A DNA stretch of 64,000 nt from Sipunculus nudus (GCA_026874595.1 JAPPUL010000069.1:1180001-1244000); one strand, 5' to 3'; counted from the stretch's first letter, positions 53,214 to 63,161 are shown. Made by a program: numbers and translations. The notes: generated by a model from the sequence alone, not told the origin.

Positions 53214-53297
53214 AGAGATTTAAAAAAAGAGATTTAAAAAAAGAGATTTAAAAAAAGAGATTTAAAAAAAGAGATTTAAAAAAAGAGATTTAAAAAA
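53214..53297. repeat. Six perfect copies of a 14-bp tandem repeat
   Basis: Unit AGAGATTTAAAAAA, six uninterrupted copies starting 12 bases after the yajQ stop and ending before the oxidoreductase gene. Very A-rich on the plus strand. Not CRISPR: there are no spacers. The unit resembles an ordinary spacer sequence that slipped. Confidence 0.95.
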
Positions 53298-53334
53298 AAG
53301 TAAAGAAGATGAGCCAAGAGCTTCATGATAAACT

Positions 53335-54396
53335 ATGTACAAAGCAGGGATAGTGGGGCTTGGCAGGATAGGGACATTGTTAGAGGGGGATGAGCTTAGA
53401 GAAAAGCCCTCAAGCCACGCAGGCGGCTGCACAAAACACGAGAAGATAAAGCTAGTAGCAGGCTGCGATACTAATTTAGAAAGACGCAAAGAGTTTGGAA
53501 GGGTATGGAATATAAAGCCCGAAAGAATATATAAAACCTCAAAAGAGCTAACCGAAAAAGAGCAACTAGACATACTAATAGTCTCAACGCAGGCGAAATA
53601 TCACTATGAAGTTGTAAAGGCGGGATATGGGATAAAGGTAATAGTTTGTGAAAAGCCTTTGTCGGAGTCGTTGCGGGATGGGGGGAAGATGGTATTAGAG
53701 GCTGAGCTGGCGGGCAGTTATTTGGTGGTAAACCATGAAAGGCGTTTTTCATCAGACTATATAAAGGCGAAAGAGCTTGTAAAAGAGGGTGCAATAGGGA
53801 AGCTTTTAGGGATACGGGGCATCTTAAACACGATGGGTGAGGGTGGGAGTCTTGCAGGAGGAGGAGTATTGCTGCATGATGGGACCCATTTATTTGACCT
53901 GTTTCGTTATTTTACTGATAGTGAGGCAAAGCTTATAAAAAGCGTGCTTACAAGTGATTATGGAGGACATGGGCTTGTGGTAATGGGCAATGGTGTACAC
54001 ACAACGTTTAGTGTTATGAGCGGGTGTAAATACTTTAGTTTTGTGCTAAACCTGATAGGGACGGAGGGCCAAATAAACATAGGAAATGGGATACAAGAAT
54101 ATTTTGTAAACAAAGAAAGCAGATATTACGAAGGTTTCCGAGATTTGGTAAAGGTGGAGTTCCCAAACTATACATATAAGCCACAATTTTATAATATATA
54201 TGAAGAGGTAGTAAGGTATTTAGAAAGGGGTATTAGAGTTAGTTCAAGTGGGCGTGATGGATACAAATCGCTTGAAATGATATATGGAATATATTACTCA
54301 AGCCTTGAGGGAGTAGTTGTGAACTATCCGATGGATTTTGAAGAGGCGGGATATATGGATTTTGAAGATATAAGAAGGCGTTTAAAGGCTAGTTAA
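53335..54396 (+). CDS. Gfo/Idh/MocA family oxidoreductase
   Basis: 353 residues. NAD(P)-binding Rossmann start MYKAGIVGLGRIGTLLEGD, then KLVAGCDTNLERRKEFG, DILIVSTQAKYHYEVVKAG and VIVCEKPLSESL with the conserved EKP Lys. The C-terminal domain (about 125-340) has the substrate-binding GVLLHDGTHLFDLFRYF. Substrate unknown; the family acts on sugars, inositols and related alcohols, including nucleotide sugars for surface glycans. The last 31 bases before its end are duplicated just downstream. Confidence 0.85.
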   Translation: MYKAGIVGLGRIGTLLEGDELREKPSSHAGGCTKHEKIKLVAGCDTNLERRKEFGRVWNIKPERIYKTSKELTEKEQLDILIVSTQAKYHYEVVKAGYGIKVIVCEKPLSESLRDGGKMVLEAELAGSYLVVNHERRFSSDYIKAKELVKEGAIGKLLGIRGILNTMGEGGSLAGGGVLLHDGTHLFDLFRYFTDSEAKLIKSVLTSDYGGHGLVVMGNGVHTTFSVMSGCKYFSFVLNLIGTEGQINIGNGIQEYFVNKESRYYEGFRDLVKVEFPNYTYKPQFYNIYEEVVRYLERGIRVSSSGRDGYKSLEMIYGIYYSSLEGVVVNYPMDFEEAGYMDFEDIRRRLKAS

Positions 54397-54454
54397 GCCT
54401 GTAATGCATCCTGTTGAAATCCAATTTTGAAGATATAAGAAGGCGTTTAAAGGC
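54359..54454. repeat. 31-bp direct repeat at the 3' end of the oxidoreductase gene
   Basis: The sequence ATTTTGAAGATATAAGAAGG and 11 further bases occurs at 54359-54389 (inside the gene) and again at 54424-54454, 65 bases later. The second copy is beyond the stop codon, reads D-F-E-D-I-R-R-R-L-K-A-M-stop in one frame, and is not in frame with the first (65 is not a multiple of 3). A tandem duplication that left a gene-end fragment. Confidence 0.9.
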
Positions 54455-54487
54455 CATGTAGTTTAGAATAGTAATAGTGGTAAGACA

Positions 54488-55504
54488 TTGAAAAAGGGAG
54501 AATTTGAGTTTATAGAGGCTCTTAAGGGGCTTGGAATAAGTCATAATTTGGGTAGGGGTGAGTTTGGGATAGGTGATGACAGTGCAGTATTGGGCTATAA
54601 AGACGACAGAGTATATCTAGCAACTACAGACATGTTAATAGAAGGTATACACTTCAGGCACTCTGATATATCGATGAGAGACCTTGGATATAAGAGTGTG
54701 GCGGTTAATTTGAGTGACATAGCGGCAATGGGGGGGATAGGAGAATATATAATGCTATCGCTTGGGATCCCAAAGGGTTTGAGTGATGAGGATGTACTTA
54801 GCTTTTACGAAGGGGTATCTGAGATAGGAAGTATGTATAACCTGGGGTTAATAGGCGGTGATACAAATAGGTCGGGGCATGATTTCATTATAAATGTAAC
54901 AGTAATTGGTAGTTGTAGGATAGATAAGGTATTATATAGGTCTAATGCAAAGGTAGGAGATAGTATTTATGTAACTGGGACTTTAGGTGATAGTGGTGCG
55001 GGTTTTTTGCTACTTGATAAATATAAAGACATAGAAATAGACGTTAAAACAAAGACATATTTATTAAATCGTCATAAAAGGCCAAGTCCGCGTATTTTTG
55101 AGATGGCATATTTAAATAACGTCTGTCCGAATATAAGATCTTGTATAGATATAAGCGATGGTCTTGCTAATGATTTATTCCACATACTTACAATGTCATC
55201 TTCAGTGTCATCTTCTTTAGGTGCGATTTTGGATAAGGATAAATTACCCTACTCAGAGTCATTATCTATTTTTTGTGATGCACGCAACGTTGATAAATAT
55301 AGTATTATACTAAATGCAGGAGAGGATTATGAACTTGTATTTACACATGAAAATGATATATCTAACGATATAATTAACTGCTTTATAAAAGATTTTAATG
55401 TATTCTTAACAAAGATAGGAACAGTTTGTGAGGGTGGTTATTATCTTCAAGATAAAGACAAAAAGACTGCAATAATTTTAAGGGGACATGATCATTTTAA
55501 ATAA
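54488..55504 (+). CDS. thiL: Thiamine-monophosphate kinase
   Basis: Phosphorylates thiamin monophosphate to the active diphosphate. 338 residues. N-terminal GEFEFIEALKG, ATP/metal region GIGDDSAVLGY, TTDMLIEGIHF, GYKSVAVNLSDIAAMGG and the GLIGGDTNRSG loop are ThiL signatures. The start appears to be TTG at 54488; it matches the expected N-terminus but has only a weak ribosome-binding site. It completes the thiamin steps encoded at 25.6-28.3 kb, although distant from that operon. Confidence 0.94.
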   Translation: MKKGEFEFIEALKGLGISHNLGRGEFGIGDDSAVLGYKDDRVYLATTDMLIEGIHFRHSDISMRDLGYKSVAVNLSDIAAMGGIGEYIMLSLGIPKGLSDEDVLSFYEGVSEIGSMYNLGLIGGDTNRSGHDFIINVTVIGSCRIDKVLYRSNAKVGDSIYVTGTLGDSGAGFLLLDKYKDIEIDVKTKTYLLNRHKRPSPRIFEMAYLNNVCPNIRSCIDISDGLANDLFHILTMSSSVSSSLGAILDKDKLPYSESLSIFCDARNVDKYSIILNAGEDYELVFTHENDISNDIINCFIKDFNVFLTKIGTVCEGGYYLQDKDKKTAIILRGHDHFK

Positions 55505-55548
55505 TGTATTTTCTTATATGTTTATTATCCCTATATGAGACTTTTATA

Positions 55549-55884
55549 TTACTCTACAAAAGAGTATTTTACTAAGGAGCTTTTATAATAATATTGTTTT
55601 ACATCATCACGTTTAACAACTATTTGAAACTTAGTGATTTCTTGTAATATGCCTTTTTCTTCAGTGCCATCAGACAATTTTAAAATGATTTCTTTCTCTT
55701 TATACTGTTCTAATATGTTTTCTTCATGTCCTGCCAAGTTCATAAGACGGCCAACACTTTTTTTAAGGCGTCTTACATCTTCTTTTAGCTCTTCTAAGTC
55801 TTTGTTTTGTCCGGAGCTTGTAACACCCCTAGATACTACTGCACCTTTAGGGCGTATTTGTATCTTTTCACGTTCTTTGTCCAT
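55549..55884 (-). CDS. Hfq/LSm-like small protein with coiled-coil N-terminal extension
   Basis: 111 residues. The N-terminal part (about 1-60) is charged and includes a predicted coiled coil (DLEELKEDVRRLKKSVGRLM). The C-terminal 50 residues resemble the bacterial LSm fold: KEIILKLSDGTEEKGILQEITKFQIVVKRDDVKQYYYKSSLVKYSF, i.e. a G-x4-G Sm1 pattern with the F/I-V strand and a YKSS Sm2-like end comparable to the YKHA of Hfq. The match is by pattern; similarity is divergent. If real, it would act on RNA. Convergent with thiL, with a 44-base gap. Confidence 0.6.
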   Translation of the reverse strand: MDKEREKIQIRPKGAVVSRGVTSSGQNKDLEELKEDVRRLKKSVGRLMNLAGHEENILEQYKEKEIILKLSDGTEEKGILQEITKFQIVVKRDDVKQYYYKSSLVKYSFVE

Positions 55885-56104
55885 ATAATACTTCCCCTTA
55901 TTATATATTTACATTTATATATTTGTGTCGTTGTTTTTTATCGTTTGTTTTATTGACTAAGATTAGCCTTTTTATTTATACATCCTTATATCCTCTCGTT
56001 TTATAATAAGCTCATTTGATAGTAAATATATTTAGATGTATCTTAAAATGTTTCTATTTAGTCATTAAAGATACAATAATATCCTTACTTTTTGTGTTCT
56101 GGTT

Positions 56105-58399
56105 TTACTTTTTCTGGTTTTGCTTTCGATTGCTTTTTGACTTGCCTTCTACTTCTTTCATGAATCGTCCCCATAATGGTGCTGCAACGTTACCTCCATA
56201 CTGCTTTTTGCCAAGTGTTAAATCCTCATCAAAACCAATCCATACAACTGTTGCAAGCTCTTTTGTATATCCTGCAAACCATGCATCCTTTCCATTCTGA
56301 CTTGTCCCCGTCTTGCCCGCAGCCTCCCCTCTATAACCAACATTATCAACTGCACGTCCAGTTCCTTCTTTTATAACCTTAGAAAGCAGTTTTGTCATAA
56401 TCCTTACATCTCGCCTTTTTATAAGACGTTTCCTTTTAGCTTTTACTTTATTTTTGCGATTATCTAGGATTATATTGCCGTACCTATCTTCTATCAATAA
56501 AATACTTTGGGGCACTACATTATAACCGCCATTTGCATATACTGACATCGCTTTACACATATTATAAGGACTTACATCCGTTGTCCCAAGCGATATTGAT
56601 ATATGTTTACCAAACTTATTTTTTGGTATCCCAAGAAGCGGCGAGGCAAAATTTATTACTGCTTTGACTCCTATTTGTTTTACAAGTTTTACCGATACTA
56701 CATTTATTGAATCTTTTAGTGCCTCCGCAAGTGTTACCGCTCCTTTGAATGTATTATTATAATTCTTTGGCTCCCAATATTCATTTGCATGCTTATCAAA
56801 TATCTTTAGCGGTGAATCGTTAATTATGCTCTTTGGACTGTAACGTCTTGTCTTTAATGCTGCGCCGTATACAAAGATTTTAAATACTGAACCTGGCTGC
56901 CTTCTTGAAAATACTCTATTTACACGGTTTTGTGCACTGAACTTACTTCCTCCGACCATGACCTCTATGGCTCCTGTTTGTGGCTCCATCGATATTATCG
57001 CCCCTTCAACCCGTAAGTCTTTATTTTCTCTTTCAAGCTCTTTACGATTCTCTTCCAAAAGCACATTTAATTGGTTTATACCAAAGCCCGTTGTTATAAG
57101 ACTAAGCTTTTTAAGCTCCCTTATAAAGCCTCGGAGCTTATAAAGCCTTTTTTTGTGGCTACTAAAATCTACCCTTCCCTTAGTCATCAGTATGTTTATG
57201 AACTGTGCAGTTTTACCATATTCTCGCTTTATCTTTTTATATAACCTTTTGTTTTCTCTATTAAATATCTTATCTTGTCTTTTTAATTGTTCTCTTAATA
57301 ACTTTTGGGCTATTTGTTGCTTCCTTAAGTCTAAAGTTGTGTATACCTTTAATCCCCCTTTGAATATCATGTCTTTTATTATGCTATCTATCTCATTGTC
57401 TAGTTGCTCTTTTGGTAAGTTCTTTGTCGATTTTATGTTATTTGCTATCTCGTAGTATAATTCCTCTTTGAATAGCCTTTGAAGCTCAAGCCTTATATAT
57501 TCTGAGAAGTAGGGCGCTTTGTCTATACGGTAATCAAGGGCTTTTCTTTTCCCTGTTAATATTGTATTGTTCATGTTTTGCCATAGCGTTTTATAGTCTT
57601 TGTAAGCAGTGTTTTTAGTGAATAAGCCAAGGTTTATTAGTTTGGTTATAACGGTTTTATGTTTATTCATTGCTTTTTGCGGATAATTTATTGGTGAGTA
57701 TTTAGTTGGTGCTGACAGGATTAATACAAGTAAGGCTGATTGGACTTTGTTTAGATGCTTGGCGCTAATGCCAAAGAAGAACTTAGACGCTGATTCAACT
57801 CCGTATATACCATGTCCAAAATACATTTGGTTTATGTACTTTTCAAGTATTTCTTTTTTGCTGTACTTCTTTTCAAGCTGGAAAGCACGTCCAAGCTCTT
57901 TTATCTTCCTTTCTAAAGTCTTCTCTCGCGTTGTGTAGATTATCTTTGCCATTTGTTGGGTTATGGTACTGCCGCCCTCTATTATAGAAAGTTCTTTTTT
58001 TGCTATACTTACTTTTAGGTTGTTTTTAAGTGCCCTTATTATACTAAAGGGGTCAATTCCTATGTGGTTATAGTAATTAGCATCTTCTATTGCAAGGAGC
58101 ACCATAAGAAAATCTTTAGGAAGCTCGTGTAACCTTATTATTTCTCTTTTATGGGTGAAGAATTCTGTTATCTTTTCTCCATGTGTGTCATATAATGTTG
58201 TTGGCAGATTGTAGAAGCTTATGTCGTATAGTCTATCTATCGAGGCATCATCTTTTTTCATTGCCCTTATTATCTTACCTGATATGTTTCCAAGCAGTAT
58301 AGAAAATATTAAAAATAGGACAACAAGAGCATATTCAAGGCCTTTTAAGATTCTCTTGTAAGAGGCTTTGCTGATACGTTCGTTTGTTCTATGTTTCAT
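56105..58399 (-). CDS. Class A penicillin-binding protein (PBP1A family)
   Basis: Bifunctional peptidoglycan glycosyltransferase/transpeptidase in the inner membrane. 764 residues. N-terminal anchor helix (about 22-45), GT51 domain (about 70-250) with EDANYYNHIGIDPFSIIRAL, EGGSTITQQMAK and KILEKYINQMYFG-like EILEKYINQMYFGHGIYGVE. Transpeptidase (about 480-740) with SVFK in RRQPGSVFKIF as the SxxK serine, SINVVSVK as SxN, and AAGKTGTSQNGKDAWFAGYT as KTG. A Lys/Arg-rich stretch precedes the KTG motif. Divergent from the DJ-1 family gene. Confidence 0.95.
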   Translation of the reverse strand: MKHRTNERISKASYKRILKGLEYALVVLFLIFSILLGNISGKIIRAMKKDDASIDRLYDISFYNLPTTLYDTHGEKITEFFTHKREIIRLHELPKDFLMVLLAIEDANYYNHIGIDPFSIIRALKNNLKVSIAKKELSIIEGGSTITQQMAKIIYTTREKTLERKIKELGRAFQLEKKYSKKEILEKYINQMYFGHGIYGVESASKFFFGISAKHLNKVQSALLVLILSAPTKYSPINYPQKAMNKHKTVITKLINLGLFTKNTAYKDYKTLWQNMNNTILTGKRKALDYRIDKAPYFSEYIRLELQRLFKEELYYEIANNIKSTKNLPKEQLDNEIDSIIKDMIFKGGLKVYTTLDLRKQQIAQKLLREQLKRQDKIFNRENKRLYKKIKREYGKTAQFINILMTKGRVDFSSHKKRLYKLRGFIRELKKLSLITTGFGINQLNVLLEENRKELERENKDLRVEGAIISMEPQTGAIEVMVGGSKFSAQNRVNRVFSRRQPGSVFKIFVYGAALKTRRYSPKSIINDSPLKIFDKHANEYWEPKNYNNTFKGAVTLAEALKDSINVVSVKLVKQIGVKAVINFASPLLGIPKNKFGKHISISLGTTDVSPYNMCKAMSVYANGGYNVVPQSILLIEDRYGNIILDNRKNKVKAKRKRLIKRRDVRIMTKLLSKVIKEGTGRAVDNVGYRGEAAGKTGTSQNGKDAWFAGYTKELATVVWIGFDEDLTLGKKQYGGNVAAPLWGRFMKEVEGKSKSNRKQNQKK

Positions 58400-58577
58400 G
58401 TATTTTGTCTATCTTTTAATAACTTTTATAACAGAGCTAAAGTTGTTTATAGTTTATTTTTTTTATTGGTAAATATTTTTATTCTATGTTTTGTAATTGT
58501 TATATTTTATATGCTTTGTTTCTTTTGATTTTTAGAGACGAAGCCCAATATTTTATTTTGGAGTATTTTATAAACTA

Positions 58578-59126
58578 ATGGACGCTCGAGTTTTAATTCC
58601 TTTAGCTGATGGTTTTGAAGATATTGAGGCTTTTACGGTGATTGATGTTTTAAGGCGCGCTGGTGTTTCTCTTTTGACTGCAGGTACTGCTTTTGGATAT
58701 ATTAAAAGCAAATGCAATGTTAAGGTTATTCCAGACATTAACTTGGATGATGTGTCCAAAGACATGCTTGCTAATATTGAAATGATTGTACTCCCTGGAG
58801 GGCTTGAGGGTGCTAATCATCTTAAAAATGATAAACGTGTAAGGGAAATTATTAATGCTTTGCATGAAAAACAAAAGTATATATCAGCAATCTGTGCGGC
58901 TCCTACAGTATTATCTGCTATTGGACTAACTGATGGAAGGAAAGTTACCTCTTATCCTTTGTTTAAAGAGCAGTTTAAAAACTACTCAACAGAAAAAGTA
59001 ATAGTAGATGGTAACCTTATAACAAGTCAGGGCCCTGGTACATCGATGGATTTTGCTTTTACTGTTTTGGATGTTTTATGTGGTGAGTCTAAAGTTTTGG
59101 AGATAAAAAAACAAATGCTTGTTTAA
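58578..59126 (+). CDS. DJ-1/PfpI family protein
   Basis: 182 residues with the class I glutamine amidotransferase-like fold. N-terminal VLIPLADGFEDIEAFTVIDVLRRAG has the conserved Glu (about 15), and YISAICAAPTVLSAIGLT contains the nucleophile-elbow Cys (about 104). The motif set matches the DJ-1 subfamily (ThiJ/YajL-like), known as chaperones or deglycases/protective proteins; the exact activity is not predictable. It precedes the suf operon by 166 bases with its own spacing, so co-transcription is possible but not shown. Confidence 0.9.
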   Translation: MDARVLIPLADGFEDIEAFTVIDVLRRAGVSLLTAGTAFGYIKSKCNVKVIPDINLDDVSKDMLANIEMIVLPGGLEGANHLKNDKRVREIINALHEKQKYISAICAAPTVLSAIGLTDGRKVTSYPLFKEQFKNYSTEKVIVDGNLITSQGPGTSMDFAFTVLDVLCGESKVLEIKKQMLV

Positions 59127-59292
59127 GCCCTGTCCTGTCTAAGTAAACATATTCCTTTCATTTTTTAAAATCAACCTTTAGCATTTTCAGATTATTTGCT
59201 TATCTTTAACTATGGTGTAGGTTTTGTAGTGTTTTGTAAGTACCTATGTAAGTAAAAGAACGTACATAAATATATAAATTAGGAAGTGTTTT

Positions 59293-60747
59293 ATGGCAGG
59301 AAATGATAGTGAAGTTTATGATATTGTAAAGAAGCAAAAAGACTATAAATATGGATTTGTTACTGAGGTTGAGAGTGATACCTTACCTCCTGGCTTAAAT
59401 GAAGACGTAATAAAGGCTATATCGAGAAAACGGGATGAGCCTTCTTTTATGCTTGATTTTCGTCTTAAGGCTTATAAGAAGTGGCAGACAATGAAGCTAC
59501 CAAAGTGGGCATTGGTAAACTATCCTGAGGTAGACTTTCAAGAGATATCTTATTATTCAGCACCAAAGAAGAAAGAGAAGTTAGAAAGTCTTGATGAGGT
59601 GGACCCTGAGATACTAAAGACTTTTGATAAGCTTGGGATACCGATAGAAGAGCAAAAGCGGCTTTCTAATGTTGCAGTTGATGCAGTATTTGATAGTGTT
59701 AGTGTAGCAACTACATTCAAAGAAAGGCTTGCGAAAGAGGGTGTAATATTTTGTTCGATGAACGAGGCTATGCATGAGCATCCGGAACTAATTAAAGAAT
59801 ATCTGGGGTCAGTTGTTCCGGTTGGTGATAATTTTTATGCAGCCTTAAATAGTGCGGTTTTTACAGATGGTTCATTTGTTTATATACCGCCGAATACAAA
59901 GTGTCCTATGGAGCTTTCAACTTACTTTAGGATAAATACAGAAGGGTCGGGGCAGTTTGAAAGGACTTTGATAATATGCGATGAGAAAAGTTATGTATCT
60001 TATCTTGAAGGGTGTACAGCGCCTGTATTTGATACAAATCAGTTACATGCTGCAGTGGTAGAGCTAGTAGCTTTAAATTCGTCCGAAATAAAGTATAGCA
60101 CTGTACAAAATTGGTATGCAGGTGATGCAAAGACAGGTAAGGGGGGAATATATAACTTTGTGACAAAACGGGCAAAGTGTGAAGGGGTAAATTCAAAGGT
60201 TTCATGGACGCAGATTGAAACGGGTTCAGCAATTACATGGAAATATCCAAGTTGCGTATTGAAGGGAGACAATTCAAAGGGAGAGTTTTACTCGGTAGCT
60301 TTAACAGGGGGCTTACAGCAAGCGGATACAGGAACAAAGATGCTACACCTTGGGAATAACACAAAGTCTGTAATTATATCGAAAGGGATATCCTCGGACA
60401 AGGCAAGCAATGCCTATCGTGGGCTAGTTAGAATATCTAAAAATGCAAAGAACGCGCGTAACTATACTCAATGTGATAGTATGCTTGTGGGCGATGAATG
60501 TAGTGCACATACATTTCCCTACATACAAGGGATAAGTTCAACAAGTCATCTAGAACACGAGGCATCAACTTCTAAAATATCCGAAGAACAGCTTTTGTAT
60601 TTTCAACAAAGGGGAATATCAAGAGAAGAGGCGATAAGCAGTATAATAAATGGTTTTTGTAAGGATGTTTTTAATCAGCTACCGATGGAATTTGCAGTTG
60701 AAGCGACAAGGTTACTTAGTCTAAAGCTTGAAAACAGTGTAGGTTAA
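59293..60747 (+). CDS. sufB: Fe-S cluster assembly protein SufB
   Basis: Scaffold subunit of the SufBCD complex. 484 residues, normal length (about 480). [31 protein letters not shown] near the start, [38 protein letters not shown] and the C-terminal [19 protein letters not shown] with the conserved Cys region are SufB hallmarks. AGGAAG upstream of the ATG. First gene of sufB-C-D-S. A 225-base gap follows, containing three copies of an ATGTACAAAT-type element. Confidence 0.97.
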   Translation: MAGNDSEVYDIVKKQKDYKYGFVTEVESDTLPPGLNEDVIKAISRKRDEPSFMLDFRLKAYKKWQTMKLPKWALVNYPEVDFQEISYYSAPKKKEKLESLDEVDPEILKTFDKLGIPIEEQKRLSNVAVDAVFDSVSVATTFKERLAKEGVIFCSMNEAMHEHPELIKEYLGSVVPVGDNFYAALNSAVFTDGSFVYIPPNTKCPMELSTYFRINTEGSGQFERTLIICDEKSYVSYLEGCTAPVFDTNQLHAAVVELVALNSSEIKYSTVQNWYAGDAKTGKGGIYNFVTKRAKCEGVNSKVSWTQIETGSAITWKYPSCVLKGDNSKGEFYSVALTGGLQQADTGTKMLHLGNNTKSVIISKGISSDKASNAYRGLVRISKNAKNARNYTQCDSMLVGDECSAHTFPYIQGISSTSHLEHEASTSKISEEQLLYFQQRGISREEAISSIINGFCKDVFNQLPMEFAVEATRLLSLKLENSVG

Positions 60748-60972
60748 AGTGATAGGCAAAGAGAGTGGTAAATCATAAATATACGTTAAAGAAGAAATAA
60801 AAGAAGAACAAAATGGCATAATAATGTCATATAAATCATATAAAGAAGTAGATATTACTTTGTTGTAAACGCATCAAGGCAGTTGATGTACAAATGATGT
60901 ACAAATAAAACTAAATGTACAAATAAAAATGAAGTAATATAGTTTAAAGAGTTTAATAGAGAGAATAAAAAA

Positions 60973-61713
60973 ATGCTTGATATAAAAGGACTTTTTGCAG
61001 GATATGAAGGAGAGAAGATATTAGAAGGAATAACGCTTAATGTTAAAGCAGGCGAGATACATGCGATAATGGGCCCTAATGGTTCGGGTAAGAGCACCTT
61101 ATCGAAGGTTATAATAGGGCATCCTGATTATGAAGTAACTAAAGGAAGTATAACTTACGATGGGAAAGATTTACTTGATGTTGAAGTTGAGGATAGGGCA
61201 CTTAAGGGTATATTTCTAGCGTATCAATATCCTGTTGAGATACCGGGAGTGAACAACGCGGAGTTTCTGCGCATGGCATATAATTCACAGTTGAAAAGTC
61301 GCGGTGAGGAGGAAGTGGATCCGTTAGATTTTGCAGATATACTTTCTGAGAAGATGGAATTACTTGGGATGGATGAAAAGTATATGGAAAGGTCAGTAAA
61401 CGATGGATTTTCTGGAGGGGAGAAGAAAAAGAATGAGATATTGCAGATGGCGCTATTAAGGCCTCGTCTTTCTATATTGGATGAGATAGATTCAGGACTT
61501 GATATAGATGCTCTTAAAGTGGTATCAAGCGGGATAAACAAAGTTCGTAATAAAGATAGTGCAATAGTGGTGATAACGCATTTTCCTAGGATATTAGAAT
61601 ATATAACACCGGATGTGGTACACGTAATGGGAGGCGGCAAGATAGTCAAGTCAGGGGATAAAGAGCTTGCGCATGCACTTGAAGATAAGGGGTATGATTT
61701 TTTATTGAGGTGA
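60973..61713 (+). CDS. sufC: Fe-S cluster assembly ATPase SufC
   Basis: ABC-type ATPase subunit of SufBCD. 246 residues. Walker A GPNGSGKSTLSKV, FLAYQYPVEIPGV (SufC-specific Q-loop region), signature NDGFSGGEKKKNEILQ, Walker B LSILDEIDSGLDIDAL, and the switch His in VVITHFPRIL. Hydrolysis drives reorganisation of the SufBD scaffold. Located between sufB and sufD in the classic order. Confidence 0.98.
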   Translation: MLDIKGLFAGYEGEKILEGITLNVKAGEIHAIMGPNGSGKSTLSKVIIGHPDYEVTKGSITYDGKDLLDVEVEDRALKGIFLAYQYPVEIPGVNNAEFLRMAYNSQLKSRGEEEVDPLDFADILSEKMELLGMDEKYMERSVNDGFSGGEKKKNEILQMALLRPRLSILDEIDSGLDIDALKVVSSGINKVRNKDSAIVVITHFPRILEYITPDVVHVMGGGKIVKSGDKELAHALEDKGYDFLLR

Positions 61714-61791
61714 TAGCTATATATGGTAGAGGTGGCATTAATGAAGGAAGTGATATAGGGGATAGTAAATAACGGGTTAAAAAGAGGGAAG

Positions 61792-63111
61792 ATGATGAGC
61801 ACAGAATATATAAAAGATAAATATAAGAAGGTTTATAAGGGTGATGGGGCATTTGCGAGGTTACGAGAGGATGCATATGTACGTTTTGAGGAGATAGGGA
61901 TGCCAAAGCGTGGAGCTGAGAAATATACATATTTAAATGTACGGAATATAGACTATAAAGGCTTTAAGTTGCCAGGACTTGAAAGTAATAAGAATTCATT
62001 AGTTGATGGTAAGAAGGTAGCTTTAGAGTCTTATGGCTTTTGTACAGATAATATTTTAGTATTTGCGCAGGGAGTATATAGGGAGGATTTATCAAAGATA
62101 AGCGAAGAAGGGCTTGAGATAACCAACATAGGGAATGGGCAGATGGGAGAAGCAGGGCTAGAGGAAGATAGTTTGCGATATCTTAATAAACGGTTAGTAT
62201 CCGAGGATGAGAGTTTTGCGTTATTAAACGGAATATTCATGAATGATTTATATATAATTAGGGTTCGTGGTAAAATAAGTAAACCGCTTCAGATACTGCA
62301 TATAATAGGGGAGGGTGAGGGAAGAGGTGTTGCGTTACAAATGCTATGCCCGAGGCTTCAATATATATTTGAAGAGGGAAGCAGCTGCACAATATATTCA
62401 AAACATATAGGAAGTCTTTTGGATGGGTTAATAAGTCATGTAGAAGATTTTATTTTAAAGGAGGGAGCATCAGTCGAACTTAAGGTTTTGCAGAAGAAAG
62501 GAGATTATGAAGATTATCGGTTTGTTAAAAGAACTTTTTATCAATCTGGGGGCTCACGCTGTATATTGACAATGGGGATTGAGGGGACTAAGCTAGCACG
62601 CAATGAGTATGAGGTATATATAGATGGTGAGGGAGCATATTTTGGGGCAACTGGGCTATCGGTGCTTGAGGGTAGAGAGGAGAGTCATAATTATATAAAA
62701 GTATATCATAAGAGGCCAGGAAGCGAATCCGACCAGGTATTTAAGAACATAGTAAAGGATAGAGGCAAAGCTAGTGTAGACACGACGGTATTGGTAGAGA
62801 AGGGGGCACAAAAGACTAATTCTATGCAATTGATCCAGAGCTTGATATTATCGGATGAAGGAGAGAGTGATAGCAAGCCGAACTTGATGATTTATGCAGA
62901 TGATGTAAAATGTAATCATGGAGCGACGGTAGGAAATTTGGATGATGCTAGTATATTGTATTTAAAGACGCGCGGAATAGCGGAGGAGACAGCACGTCGG
63001 ATGCTTTTGATAGGCTTTATGCAGACGGTAATAGAAAAGATGGGCGAAGATGAGAGTCAAGAAGAAGCATTTGAGGTTTTTTTAGAAAAGCTTGAACGTA
63101 GTATGGATTAA
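61792..63111 (+). CDS. sufD: Fe-S cluster assembly protein SufD
   Basis: SufB paralogue of the SufBCD complex. 439 residues. The N-terminal half is variable; the C-terminal beta-helix has KVYHKRPGSESDQVFKNIVKDRGKASVDTTVLVEKGAQKTNSMQL and the terminal YADDVKCNHGATVGNLDDASILYLKTRGI, both SufD signatures. AGAGGGAAG precedes two adjacent ATG codons, 61792 and 61795; either may be used. Confidence 0.95.
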   Translation: MMSTEYIKDKYKKVYKGDGAFARLREDAYVRFEEIGMPKRGAEKYTYLNVRNIDYKGFKLPGLESNKNSLVDGKKVALESYGFCTDNILVFAQGVYREDLSKISEEGLEITNIGNGQMGEAGLEEDSLRYLNKRLVSEDESFALLNGIFMNDLYIIRVRGKISKPLQILHIIGEGEGRGVALQMLCPRLQYIFEEGSSCTIYSKHIGSLLDGLISHVEDFILKEGASVELKVLQKKGDYEDYRFVKRTFYQSGGSRCILTMGIEGTKLARNEYEVYIDGEGAYFGATGLSVLEGREESHNYIKVYHKRPGSESDQVFKNIVKDRGKASVDTTVLVEKGAQKTNSMQLIQSLILSDEGESDSKPNLMIYADDVKCNHGATVGNLDDASILYLKTRGIAEETARRMLLIGFMQTVIEKMGEDESQEEAFEVFLEKLERSMD

Positions 63112-63161
63112 AAAGGCTTAGAGACAAAGAAAAGAGTAGATGGAACAAACGGAGGGATTAG

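Noticed and set aside
53214-53297. Candidate CRISPR array
   Set aside because: The units are direct tandem copies with no spacers; the same holds for the arrays at 8661-8715 and 43107-43974.
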